Part shown: positions 43,614 to 52,026 of the stretch, in pieces
Position numbering within the stretch: the stretch's first letter is position 1
How the letters are laid out: every line of letters begins with the position of its first letter
Assembly (NCBI RefSeq): GCF_021129305.1
Contig: NZ_JAJOMB010000032.1
Coordinates: 16,885 to 80,884, forward strand
Source: Kineosporia babensis
GTDB taxonomy: Bacteria; Actinomycetota; Actinomycetes; Actinomycetales; Kineosporiaceae
Reading direction: 5' to 3'
Length of the DNA: 64,000 nucleotides
Program-made: the position numbers and the translations under genes
Notes under the pieces: model-generated
The model's input: the letters and a program-made list of their open reading frames with translations, nothing else
The model's database searches: none
Told to the model about the DNA's origin: nothing

Positions 43614-45869
43614 GTGACGGGACCACCTATCCGGCGCTACACCAGGCGCTGGTCGTCGAGCACCTTTCCCACGCGCTGCCGGTTGTTGATCGTCGCGGCG
43701 CTCGCTGGGGCCCTGCTGGCGGTCCTACTGGTGGGGCCGCCCTTGCTCCTCATCATCCTGGCCGGACCTCCGTGGACCACGGTCCAGAACATGTTCGAGC
43801 CGGCCTCTCTAGAAGACCCGTTGCGCAGTCTCGAGTCGCTCGTGGTCATCGGCTCATGGCTGGGCTGGAGTGTCCTGGCCCTTGAGATCCTGCGGGCTGG
43901 TGTCGATGTGCGGCGTGAACTGGCCGCCCCCGGCATGGCCTCGGGCACGGGGCGCGGCGGTTCCCCGAAGAGCTGGCGCTTACGCGGCGTGATCGTCGGC
44001 CTGGTCCTTGCACCGCTGAGCGCACCGGCCTCGGCCATGGCTTCTGCGCATGCCGTACCGGTCGCCGCGAGCCCTACCGGCCCGACCCCCGACCTCAGCC
44101 CGGCATCTGCGCCGCGACCTCGAGCCATCGATCAAGAGCAGCACCAAACCGTCCGTGTTCAGCCGTGGGGGAGCAGCACGACGCTGTGGGGGCTGGCGGA
44201 GGAGCACCTGGGGGACGGGGCCCGGTGGAGAGAGATCTGGGACCTCAACGAGGGGCGAGAACAGCGGGACGGAACCGTGATGCGCTCGCCCAGCATCCTC
44301 GTCCCTGGTTGGACAGTCCTGATCCCCGCAGCCGACGTGCCGGCCGCGTCACCATCCCCGGCGACGGCCCGGCAGTCGCTGCGCTACTCCATCGCCGAAG
44401 GAGACCGCCTGGGTGACGTGGCGGTCCGCTTTCTCGGCGAGTTCACGGACTACCAGCGCATCCAGCAGGTCAATCGCGACCAGATCCCCGATCCCGATCA
44501 CATCGAGGCCGGTGAAACCATCGTCCTGCCCGCCGAGGCCCTCGACCGAGGCCAACGGCAGCACGCAGGCGGCAGCGCCGAATCCCCGAAGCCCACCGAG
44601 GCCGACGACCCGGCCGAGAACCAGCCGCCACCGCGCCGCCGTAATGATCAGGCACCCCAGCAGCGTTCGGGCAACGATCGGCCGCACGACGTATCCCTTC
44701 CGGCAGAGCACCAGAACGATGAACGGACGTGGCTGCTCCCCGCGGCCGCAGCGGCAACCGCTGCCCTGGTGGCGGCGATTCTGGGCCGGCATCGGCGACG
44801 GCGATCACGATCAGAAGACCAGTCGACAGGCAGCGAGCCCATGCCGTTGGTGGAGGAACCACTTCAGATCGAACCAGAGGACGATTGGCTCGCCGGCGAA
44901 GTCACGGAAGGAGACTTCGATCCGAGCGATGGTTTCGAGGACACGGGTCACTCGGATGCTGCCATCGATGAAGCCCGCGCCTTCGTCCACCAGTCGGCGC
45001 TCAAACTGCGCCAGCGCCAGCAGGAGACAACAGCTCCAGCAACGCCCGACAGCGACCAACAAGACGACCAGGGGCCGGCACAGGCGACGTCGCCGGCCTA
45101 CCGACTGAGGCCGTTACGTCTGCGAACCTCAGCAGAGATCGCTGGTGCAGATCGCGAACCAGGGCCCGCCCCTTCCGGTGAAGAACCCCCGAGGCCGACT
45201 GTCCGAGAACTGGAAACCCCGCAGAGAACGGAAGTTCAGGTGCGGTTGTTCGGCGACCCGGCCGTCCTCACTATGAATGGTGACCGGGTTCATGGTCTGC
45301 GCAAGCACGCCCTGCAGCTCCTGCTGTACCTGGCCCTGCATCCGGGCGGGACCGAGCTCAGCGTGCTGCGCGAGGTGATGTGGGCCGACCTCAGCCTGAG
45401 CAAGGCAAGCGGCCGTCTGTCCACCGAAGTCGCCAGTCTGCGGCGCACGGTCCGAACCGCCCTGGGCGACGCCGAGAATCTCCGGATCAACGCGGTCACG
45501 AACATCAACGGCAGCTACGAGCTCGCGGACTTCGTGGTGACCGACGTTCAGGAGTTCGAGGCAGCCTTGAAGGAAGCGCTGAACAGCCCGGAAAAGTCAG
45601 CAGATCGTGAACGCTTGCTGCGCAGGGCCATTGAGCTGCACTCCGGCCAGCTGGCTGATCGGGCGAACCTGGATTTCATCTGGCTGCACTCTCATCAGCG
45701 GCGTCTGAACCGGGCCGGAGCCCGGGCTCGCATGCTGCTGGCCGAGCTGGTCCGTGACCGGAACGCGGACGAGGCCCGTGCCCTGGTGCGAGAGGCGGCA
45801 CGGCTTGACCTGGCTGACCGCGTCCTGCAGGAGCAAGTGGTCCGGACGAACACGACGCTGGGCCTGTGA
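43614..45869 (+). CDS. Membrane regulator with two LysM domains and C-terminal winged-helix/BTAD (SARP-like)
   Basis: A 751-residue protein. Membrane helices lie near residues 20-50 (LLIVAALAGALLAVLLVGPP), 80-100 (LESLVVIGSWLGWSVLALEI) and 120-140. LysM-like domain 1 (QPWGSSTTLWGLAEEHLGDG..VLIP) and domain 2 (YSIAEGDRLGDVAVRFLGE...IVLP) follow, then another helix (LLPAAAAATAALVAAILG) with an RRRR stop, an acidic linker and near residue 545 an OmpR/SARP winged helix (VQVRLFGDPAVLTMN...RLSTEVASLRRTVRTALG) with BTAD helices to the end. LysM would face the cell wall and the DNA-binding part the cytoplasm. GTG 43614 follows GGGAGG. It is followed by a DUF2637-like gene. Confidence 0.85.
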   Translation: MTGPPIRRYTRRWSSSTFPTRCRLLIVAALAGALLAVLLVGPPLLLIILAGPPWTTVQNMFEPASLEDPLRSLESLVVIGSWLGWSVLALEILRAGVDVRRELAAPGMASGTGRGGSPKSWRLRGVIVGLVLAPLSAPASAMASAHAVPVAASPTGPTPDLSPASAPRPRAIDQEQHQTVRVQPWGSSTTLWGLAEEHLGDGARWREIWDLNEGREQRDGTVMRSPSILVPGWTVLIPAADVPAASPSPATARQSLRYSIAEGDRLGDVAVRFLGEFTDYQRIQQVNRDQIPDPDHIEAGETIVLPAEALDRGQRQHAGGSAESPKPTEADDPAENQPPPRRRNDQAPQQRSGNDRPHDVSLPAEHQNDERTWLLPAAAAATAALVAAILGRHRRRRSRSEDQSTGSEPMPLVEEPLQIEPEDDWLAGEVTEGDFDPSDGFEDTGHSDAAIDEARAFVHQSALKLRQRQQETTAPATPDSDQQDDQGPAQATSPAYRLRPLRLRTSAEIAGADREPGPAPSGEEPPRPTVRELETPQRTEVQVRLFGDPAVLTMNGDRVHGLRKHALQLLLYLALHPGGTELSVLREVMWADLSLSKASGRLSTEVASLRRTVRTALGDAENLRINAVTNINGSYELADFVVTDVQEFEAALKEALNSPEKSADRERLLRRAIELHSGQLADRANLDFIWLHSHQRRLNRAGARARMLLAELVRDRNADEARALVREAARLDLADRVLQEQVVRTNTTLGL

Positions 45870-45917
45870 AGGGCTTGTCCCGAGGCAGATCGACGTACCG
45901 GAGGAGAGGGATGGAAC

Positions 45918-46685
45918 GTGCTGAAGAACGGGTCCTGGCCGGGGATCATCCAGTGGTTCAAAGCTGATGTGGACCGGGCATTCGCGGCCATCGTGTGCAC
46001 GGTTCTGGGAGCCATCGCGCTGGCCGGGTCCGCCACTCACGTGTTGCACGTGGGCGCCTACCCAGAAGTCGGCGTCAGCGGATGGATGGTGTGGACGGTC
46101 GCCGGGAGCTTGGAAGTGCTGGCCGCCTACTCGGCATGGGAGATGCGGCGACGCCACGGATGGAACCGCTGCGTGCCCATCGTGGTCCTGTTGCTCGCCG
46201 TGGCCTTCATCGTGCTGGCCAACCTCGCGGCAGCGGACGAGAAGTCGTGGGCCGCCCAGTTGCCGTGGGCGGAGGCATTCGCCGTCGCCCCACCCGTCTC
46301 CTTCCTGTCGGTCGCTGCCATTGCCGAAACCCGGGAGTGGCGCCGCGCCGGCAGACGGGCACGCCTGAGCGCTCGAACGCTGAAGGGGAGCACCACCAGC
46401 GAAGGCGAACAACGCTCCCGCCAGCATCCCGGGCCCGGAAAACCGTCGCTCCCGGAAGTTGGCTCTGGCGAGACGTTGTCGGTGCAGGAGAACGAGGATC
46501 GGACCAGTTCGGTGATGCGCTGGATCGCGGAAGGACACGATCGCCGGCGCATCCTGACCGAAGGCACGGCTGTGCTCGGCATCAGCGAATCGACCATGCG
46601 CCGCGAGATCAAAGGCGTCACGGTGCCGAACAGCCGGAGCCAGCCAACACCGGAAGACGCGGAGGTCGCGTCCGATGGAATCTGA
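45918..46685 (+). CDS. DUF2637-like membrane protein with C-terminal HTH-like tail
   Basis: 255 residues. Four hydrophobic helices (FAAIVCTVLGAIALAGSATH, WMVWTVAGSLEVLAAYSAWE, CVPIVVLLLAVAFIVLANLA, EAFAVAPPVSFLSVAAIAET) match the DUF2637/Spd-type membrane part common in actinomycete conjugative elements. The C-terminal ~80 residues are soluble and include VMRWIAEGHDRRRILTEGTA and GISESTMRREIKG, like a DNA-binding HTH. GTG 45918 has GAGAGGGA upstream. Located between the LysM-BTAD gene and a replication-like gene; probably part of that element. Confidence 0.7.
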   Translation: MLKNGSWPGIIQWFKADVDRAFAAIVCTVLGAIALAGSATHVLHVGAYPEVGVSGWMVWTVAGSLEVLAAYSAWEMRRRHGWNRCVPIVVLLLAVAFIVLANLAAADEKSWAAQLPWAEAFAVAPPVSFLSVAAIAETREWRRAGRRARLSARTLKGSTTSEGEQRSRQHPGPGKPSLPEVGSGETLSVQENEDRTSSVMRWIAEGHDRRRILTEGTAVLGISESTMRREIKGVTVPNSRSQPTPEDAEVASDGI

Positions 46686-46737
46686 ATACGACTTCTCTAA
46701 AACACCTTTGAAGGCCCGACCCAAGGAGAGATGCACC

Positions 46738-47568
46738 ATGGTGTGGTTCCTCGTCGACGACGGTTTCCGCGAACATCGCAAGCGGATGATGATCCCGAGT
46801 CGCCTGGAACTCAGAGCGACCGGACTGTGGACCACCGCCGGTGTCTGGTGCGCAAATCAGCTCACGGACGGCCGGATTCCCACCAAAATCGTGGCAGCCA
46901 GAGGAGGGAACACGAAACTCATCAGCGCCCTGGTCGAGGTCGGTCTCTGGCACGACTCCGATTCAGAGTGCGAACATCCGGCGCAACGCTGCCCCGGGAT
47001 CCCCGCACCAGGAGAAATTGTCTTCCATGATTGGTTCGAATGGCAGCGCCGCAGCCGGGCCCAGGTACTCCAAAGGCGCGAACAGAGGGCCGCCGCCGGC
47101 CGAGCCGGCGGCGAAGCATCAGGGGCCAGTCGCCGGAACGAAAACCGAAGCAAAAACGAAGCACTTGCTTCGCCGATCGTTGAACCCCTAGACCAATACC
47201 AAAACCAATACCTAGACCCCCGATTGGCTAAGTTTGTCTGTCGTCGTCTCTTTGGTGATACGCCGCAAAATTCAACGATCAGCGAACTGATTTCACTGTG
47301 GCAGATGGCGGCCGGCGGAGCCGACCTCGAGGCGGAACTGCGCAACTTCCTGCTCAAGAACGCCGACAGGCACCTCCAGGACCCGTCGGCGGCCCTGCTG
47401 GGCTGGCTGGAACAGGCCGCCGAGCGTGCGGCACTGCCGGACCTGCGAGTTGTCCTCGGCTGCGAGTCCTGCAAGGCCGGATGGCTGCCGGACGACCCGG
47501 AGACGGGCATGCCCAAGCCCTGCCCCACCTGCAAGCCGCACCGGTACCCCGATGCGAGTAGCGGTTAG
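46738..47568 (+). CDS. Putative replication/replisome-organiser protein of a mobile element
   Basis: 276 residues. The N-terminus MVWFLVDDGFREHRKRMMIP and LGLWTTAGVWCANQL-like block resembles phage/plasmid replication helix-turn-helix proteins (replisome organiser N-domains). A basic Ala/Gln linker follows with an AT-richer repeat-like stretch at about 47160-47220, then a C-terminal domain with CESCKAGWLPDDPE and PCPTC, a zinc-ribbon-like cysteine set. ATG 46738 is preceded by AAGGAGAG. The gene is directly downstream of the DUF2637-like gene, a normal order in integrative elements. Replication role is an inference. Confidence 0.5.
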   Translation: MVWFLVDDGFREHRKRMMIPSRLELRATGLWTTAGVWCANQLTDGRIPTKIVAARGGNTKLISALVEVGLWHDSDSECEHPAQRCPGIPAPGEIVFHDWFEWQRRSRAQVLQRREQRAAAGRAGGEASGASRRNENRSKNEALASPIVEPLDQYQNQYLDPRLAKFVCRRLFGDTPQNSTISELISLWQMAAGGADLEAELRNFLLKNADRHLQDPSAALLGWLEQAAERAALPDLRVVLGCESCKAGWLPDDPETGMPKPCPTCKPHRYPDASSG

Positions 47569-47651
47569 GCCATGTTTCGAACAGGGGAAGCCGTACGACT
47601 CAGCACGAGAGTCGGTGGCCGCCCTCACCTCTGCGGCGTGAGGAGATGCGC

Positions 47652-47711
47652 ATGGTCAGGTACGAATCGGTGGCCGGGTGGTCGCCGTTCTATTCCCGCA
47701 TCCAAGTCTAG
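47652..47711 (+). CDS. Possible 19-residue leader peptide
   Basis: A short ORF MVRYESVAGWSPFYSRIQV with GAGGAG upstream of ATG 47652 (ATG 47646 is also in frame). It ends 71 bp before the LLM oxygenase gene at 47783. It could be a leader or upstream ORF controlling the oxygenase operon, or chance. Confidence 0.25.
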   Translation: MVRYESVAGWSPFYSRIQV

Positions 47712-47782
47712 TAAATCAGTAGAGTTCGGGTTACCGTCGCAAACTGTTCTGTGACGCCGGTTTACCTGCACCAGGGAGTGGC

Positions 47783-48838
47783 ATGACCGAGAGTCTTCTC
47801 CTGGCCGTCGACCTGGACGGCGACGGCGCGCACCCCGCGGCCTGGCGCTTCTCCGGCCGCCCGCCCGGATCGGTCCTGACCGGCGCGGCGCTGCGCGCAG
47901 CGGTGGGTGCGGCCTCGGGCTTCGTGCTGGCCAGCTTCGAGGACAGCCCGTTGCCGGCCGGCGGCACCGGCCCGGACCAGGCCGGAAGGCTGGAGGCGGG
48001 CACCCGGGCGGCTTTCGCCGCCACTCTGGCCGGAGACCTTGGCCTGGCTCCGGTGCTGAACGCCACCACCACCGAGCCGTTTCACCTGGCCACCCAGCTG
48101 GCCAGTCTGGATCATGCCTCGCACGGCCGGGCGGCCTGGATCGTCGACGGCTTGTCCGACCTCGACGTGCTGGCCACCGTCGGGGCCGAGCCGCTGGGCG
48201 GTGCGGCGCAGCGGCAGGAGGTGGCCGACGTCATCCGTACTGCCCGGCTGCTGTGGGACTCCTGGCAGGACGACGCGGTGATCAAGGACGTGGCCAGCGG
48301 CCGCTACCTGGACTCCGGTCGGGTGCACCACATCGACTTCAGCGGAGCGACCTTCAGCGTCAAGGGCCCGCTGATCACGCCGCGACCGCCGCAGGGCCAG
48401 ATTGTCGTGATCGCCCGCGACCACCTCCGGGTGGACGAACACGCCGACATCGTCCTGGTGGCCGCCGCGGACCCGGAAGCTGTCGCCGCCCGGGCCCAGC
48501 AAACGTCCTCAATTCTGACCTTCGCCGACGTGGAGGTGATTCTGGACCTCCCGGGTCGGCCCGCGGCCGAACGCCTCGCCGAACTGGACGACTTCACGCC
48601 TTGGCCCTCGACGGGCCGGCTACGCCACGTCGGCAGTGTCACCGGTCTGCTCGACCTGCTCTCTGAGCTGCGAGGGGTCGACGGCGTCCGGTTCCTGCCC
48701 GCGGTTCAGGCCCTCGATCTGCCGCTGCTGGCCGAGCAGGTGGTCCCCGCGCGAGGTCGTGTCCTTCCCGGGCGGACTCTCCGGGAGCGTCTTGGTCTTC
48801 CCCGTCCGGCCAGCCGTTTCGCCAGCACGACCGCCTGA
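47783..48838 (+). CDS. LLM class flavin-dependent oxidoreductase
   Basis: A 351-residue protein of the bacterial luciferase-like superfamily. The LATQLASLDHASHGRAAWIVDG segment and the ADVIRTARLLWDSWQDDAVI, DFSGATFSVKGPLITPRPPQG region match the family's core, in which FMNH2 supplied by a reductase is used with O2. It lacks a few glycines typical of the most active members. ATG at 47783; the second LLM gene starts 15 bp after its end, so they form an operon with the transporter genes downstream. Probably helps oxidise a sulfur- or nitrogen-containing substrate. Confidence 0.85.
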   Translation: MTESLLLAVDLDGDGAHPAAWRFSGRPPGSVLTGAALRAAVGAASGFVLASFEDSPLPAGGTGPDQAGRLEAGTRAAFAATLAGDLGLAPVLNATTTEPFHLATQLASLDHASHGRAAWIVDGLSDLDVLATVGAEPLGGAAQRQEVADVIRTARLLWDSWQDDAVIKDVASGRYLDSGRVHHIDFSGATFSVKGPLITPRPPQGQIVVIARDHLRVDEHADIVLVAAADPEAVAARAQQTSSILTFADVEVILDLPGRPAAERLAELDDFTPWPSTGRLRHVGSVTGLLDLLSELRGVDGVRFLPAVQALDLPLLAEQVVPARGRVLPGRTLRERLGLPRPASRFASTTA

Positions 48839-48852
48839 AGCGAGGACGAATC

Positions 48853-50223
48853 ATGAGCTCGATCGACACTGGTGCCCCGCACGACCCCCACGCTCACGTC
48901 CATCTGGGCGTCTTCTACACCGGCGTGGGCTCGCAGTTCATCTGGTCGGATCCGGGCCTCGGCGACCACCAGTCGATCGAGACCTACCTGGAGATCGCCC
49001 GGCTGCTGGAACGAGGGCTGTTCGACGCCTTCTTCCTGGGTGAGGGTCTGCGGGTCCGCGAGAACCGCGGTCAGGTGCTGGAACTCGACGTGGCCGGCCG
49101 TCCGGACGCGATCACCCAGCTCTCCGCGCTGGCGGCGGCCACCGATCGGATCGGCCTGGTCGCCACCCAGAACACCACCTACAACTACCCGGCCGATCTG
49201 GCCCGGCGGCTGGCCAGCCTGGACCTACTCTCCGACGGCCGGGCCGGCTGGAACATCGTGACCACCGACAATGCCTGGACCGGAGCGAACTTCCGGCACG
49301 GCGGCTGGCTGGAGCACGAGCGGCGTTACGAGCGGGCGACACAGTTCGTCGAGGCTGCCAAGGCGCTGTGGGGCTCCTGGTCCGCGGATGCGATCGCCGA
49401 GAGCGCCGAGGCCAAGAGCTGGGCTGCAGCAGGTGCCTTCCCGGAAGTCGTGCGGCGTAGTGACCTGGTGAACCTGCGCGCCACCGCCACGCTTCCGGCC
49501 AGTCGCCAGGGCCGCCCGGTGCTGTTCCAGGCCGGCGACTCCGACGGCGGGCGGGAACTGGCCGCAACCCACGCCGATGTGGTGTTCAGCGCCAACACCA
49601 CCTTCGAGAAGGCCGTCGCCTACGCCGCCGACCTGCGCGCCCGCCTGGCCCGGCACGGCCGTGGTGCGGACTCGCTGCGGATCCTGCCCGGCGCGGCCGT
49701 GGTCCTGGGCGACACCGAGGCCGAGGCACAGGAGAAGGCCGAGTGGATCCGCAACGAACAGCTCTCCGCGCCGCGTGCCATCGCTTTCCTGGAGCAGTAC
49801 TGGGGTTCGGACCTCTCCGCCTACGACCCGCACGGCCCGCTCCCCGACATCGAGCCGACGGACGCCGAACTGGATCCCTCCCGCGGCACCATCTCGATCG
49901 CCGACCGCACCGGCAAGCTCGACCGGATCGCCGCCTGGCGCACGCTGGCGGCCGAGAAGAACCTCTCCATCCTCGGTCTCTACCGCGAGGTCTCCCCGCG
50001 CGAGCGCTCCTTCGTCGGCACCCCGGCCCAGATCGCCGACCTGTGGGTGCATTACGTCCGGGCCCGGGCGGTGGACGGCTTCAACCTCACGCCATACCTG
50101 TTGCCCAGTTCGCTGACCGATGTCGTGGACAAGCTCGTGCCGGAACTGCAGGAACGCGGCGCCTACCGAACCGCCTATCAGGGGTCGACGCTGCGCGAGC
50201 ATCTGGACCTGCCGCCGATCTAG
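48853..50223 (+). CDS. NtaA/SnaA/DszA-type flavin-dependent monooxygenase (LLM)
   Basis: A 456-residue FMNH2-dependent monooxygenase. GVGSQFIWSDPGLGDHQSIE and AFFLGEGLRVRENRG near the start, then LDLLSDGRAGWNIVTTDNAW and RYERATQFVEAAKALWGSW, are the hallmarks of the nitrilotriacetate/dibenzothiophene-sulfone/pristinamycin monooxygenase branch. It follows the first LLM gene by 14 bp and is followed by an ABC importer, so the two enzymes probably attack the imported substrate (an organosulfur or amine compound, inference). A flavin reductase gene is not in the window. Confidence 0.93.
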   Translation: MSSIDTGAPHDPHAHVHLGVFYTGVGSQFIWSDPGLGDHQSIETYLEIARLLERGLFDAFFLGEGLRVRENRGQVLELDVAGRPDAITQLSALAAATDRIGLVATQNTTYNYPADLARRLASLDLLSDGRAGWNIVTTDNAWTGANFRHGGWLEHERRYERATQFVEAAKALWGSWSADAIAESAEAKSWAAAGAFPEVVRRSDLVNLRATATLPASRQGRPVLFQAGDSDGGRELAATHADVVFSANTTFEKAVAYAADLRARLARHGRGADSLRILPGAAVVLGDTEAEAQEKAEWIRNEQLSAPRAIAFLEQYWGSDLSAYDPHGPLPDIEPTDAELDPSRGTISIADRTGKLDRIAAWRTLAAEKNLSILGLYREVSPRERSFVGTPAQIADLWVHYVRARAVDGFNLTPYLLPSSLTDVVDKLVPELQERGAYRTAYQGSTLREHLDLPPI

Positions 50224-50240
50224 AGCTGCCCCACCTGGTC

Positions 50241-50800
50241 GTACGCTCGCGAGGACGACCTCGACTGCCGCCTCAACGATCACGGCCCTGCGCAGGGAGC
50301 ATGACTCCCTCGCGGGCCTCGTCGTCTCCCTTGCGCCCGAGCAACTCACCGGCCCGGACTTCAACCAGAGCGTCTGGGACCGCTGGAACGCGCTCAGTCC
50401 GCAGGACCAGGCCACCGGCTCAGCGAAGTGGCCCAGCACGGCTGGGACGTCCGCGTCGGTATCGACCCGGCAGCTCTGCTGTCCGAGGAGTCCGCCGCTC
50501 TGGTGGCCGAGCATCTGAGCACCGACCTCGGCTTCCTGATCTGTTTCATCGGCAAACCTGACGGAGTCGGTGAAGCTGCCGTCATGGAGGTCGCGCGGAC
50601 GACCTACCGCATCGTCCTGGACGACAAGGCCCAGTTCACCACCCAGGCCGCTGCCTCGACCGCGACCTTCACCGGGCCGCTCGAGGTCGCGGTACGGCTT
50701 CTCTACGGGCGGCTGACCCCAGCGCACACCGCGGCAGACATCGAGGTGAAGGGGCAACATCACGCTCGACGATCTGCGAACGGCCTTCCCCGGCTTCTGA
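50241..50800 (+). pseudogene. Mycothiol-dependent maleylpyruvate isomerase family remnant
   Basis: The first frame reads ITALRREHDSLAGLVVSLAP and SVWDRWNALSPQDQATGS. After a frameshift near 50425 comes WDVRVGIDPAALLSEESAAL and DLGFLICFIGKPDGVGEAAV, then PLEVAVRLLYGRLTPAHTAA. After a further shift near 50755 the end reads NITLDDLRTAFPGF. This is the DinB-like/mycothiol-dependent isomerase pattern, with the N-terminal zinc-binding half reduced. At least two frameshifts, so inactive. Confidence 0.65.
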
Positions 50801-51132
50801 CCGCGGCGTAGATCCGCGGGCCGGTGACGACGTGCCCTGGTTCGAATCCGGGTGCGTGCGTCCAGCCTGCGCAGCGCAGATCGCCGGCTGGCTGTTCGAC
50901 ACCGGCGAGGCATCCCGGGCGCGTGCCTGGGATGAACAGCGTCCCGGAGGACTCGACCCACTCCAGCCTGATCCGGCTGAAAGTGACGGTTCTCGGTGTG
51001 AACCCGGATCGAGGTCGTGTCCCACTCCGGCTGACCAGCAGCTCGTCCTACTTTGTTGACCGAATTAGTGAGGTTGTGATCTCATAGCGCCCGCTGAGGG
51101 CAATAAAGGTTGTTTGCCCAGATTGGATCTTG
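50801..51132. other. Spacer before the ABC transporter genes
   Basis: A T-arm-like motif GGTTCGAATCC at 50828 has no other tRNA parts around it. No convincing gene; the last ~80 bases (AT-richer, GTTGACC at 51056) probably contain the transporter promoter. Confidence 0.35.
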
Positions 51133-52026
51133 ATGGGCGGCCAGCAGTACCTCCGGCAGTTCCTGGCTGATCGCTGGGCCCTCGCGGGCGCCGGCACCGT
51201 CATTGCCTTCCTGCTGATCGCCCTTCTGGCACCGGTTCTCACGGCGCTCTCGGGCCAGGATCCGTACACGTACCACCTGGACGCCCTCGACGACACGGGC
51301 CGGCCACTGGGTTTCGGCGGTGGGATCAGCACCGAGCACTGGTTCGGCGTCGAACCCCTGACCGGCCGCGATCTTTTCGCGATCGTCGTGCACGGAGCCC
51401 GCACCTCGTTGCTGGTGGGTCTGGCCGCGACGACCATCGCTGTGGTCATCGGGGTCGTGGTCGGGATCACCGCCGGGTTCTTCGGCGGCTGGTACGACCG
51501 CCTGCTCAGCCGGGTCATCGACGTGCTCTACGGCTTCCCGTTCCTGGTGCTGATGATCGCGCTCGGTGCGATCGTCTCGGCCCGATTCCCGCGCACCTGG
51601 CTGGTGATCATCGTGATCGGGGCCTTCGGCTGGCCGACGATCGCCCGGGTGGTGCGCGGACAGACTCTCAGCCTGAAAAGCCGTACTTTCGTCATGGCTT
51701 CGACCGCGATGGGGGCCGGTTCGGTCCAGGTGCTGACCCGGCAGATCCTGCCGCACCTGAGCGTGACCATCATCGTGTACACCACCATCCTCATTCCCGG
51801 TCTGATCACCACCGAGGCGGCGCTTTCGTTCCTCGGCGTCGGGGTACCGGCCCCGACCCCCTCCTGGGGTCGCTCGATCGGCGAGGGAATCGGCTGGGTG
51901 CAGACCGATCCGATGTTCCTGATCTTCCCCGGGGCCGCGCTGTTCCTGATCACCCTGGCGTTCAACCTGGTCGGGGACGGCCTGCGCGACGTGCTCGATC
52001 CACGAAAGGGAGCGGCCGTCCGATGA
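51133..52026 (+). CDS. ABC transporter permease, DppC/OppC type
   Basis: A 297-residue permease of the oligopeptide/nickel family. The N-terminus is short for the class and starts almost at the first helix (RWALAGAGTVIAFLLIALLA). The GINTEHWFG-like loop becomes GGISTEHWFGVEPLTGRDLF. The EAA motif sits at SLKSRTFVMASTAMGAGSVQ and helix ends TTEAALSFLGVGVPAPTPSW are conserved. Its last codons overlap the next gene (ATGA). It is the first of four tightly spaced transporter genes; the permease order (C before B) is reversed from the usual dppBC. Confidence 0.93.
   Translation: MGGQQYLRQFLADRWALAGAGTVIAFLLIALLAPVLTALSGQDPYTYHLDALDDTGRPLGFGGGISTEHWFGVEPLTGRDLFAIVVHGARTSLLVGLAATTIAVVIGVVVGITAGFFGGWYDRLLSRVIDVLYGFPFLVLMIALGAIVSARFPRTWLVIIVIGAFGWPTIARVVRGQTLSLKSRTFVMASTAMGAGSVQVLTRQILPHLSVTIIVYTTILIPGLITTEAALSFLGVGVPAPTPSWGRSIGEGIGWVQTDPMFLIFPGAALFLITLAFNLVGDGLRDVLDPRKGAAVR

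Noticed and set aside
50821..50870. Possible tRNA gene around GGTTCGAATCC
   Set aside because: Only a T-arm-like motif is present. No acceptor, D or anticodon stems can be placed around it, so it may at most be an att-like remnant.
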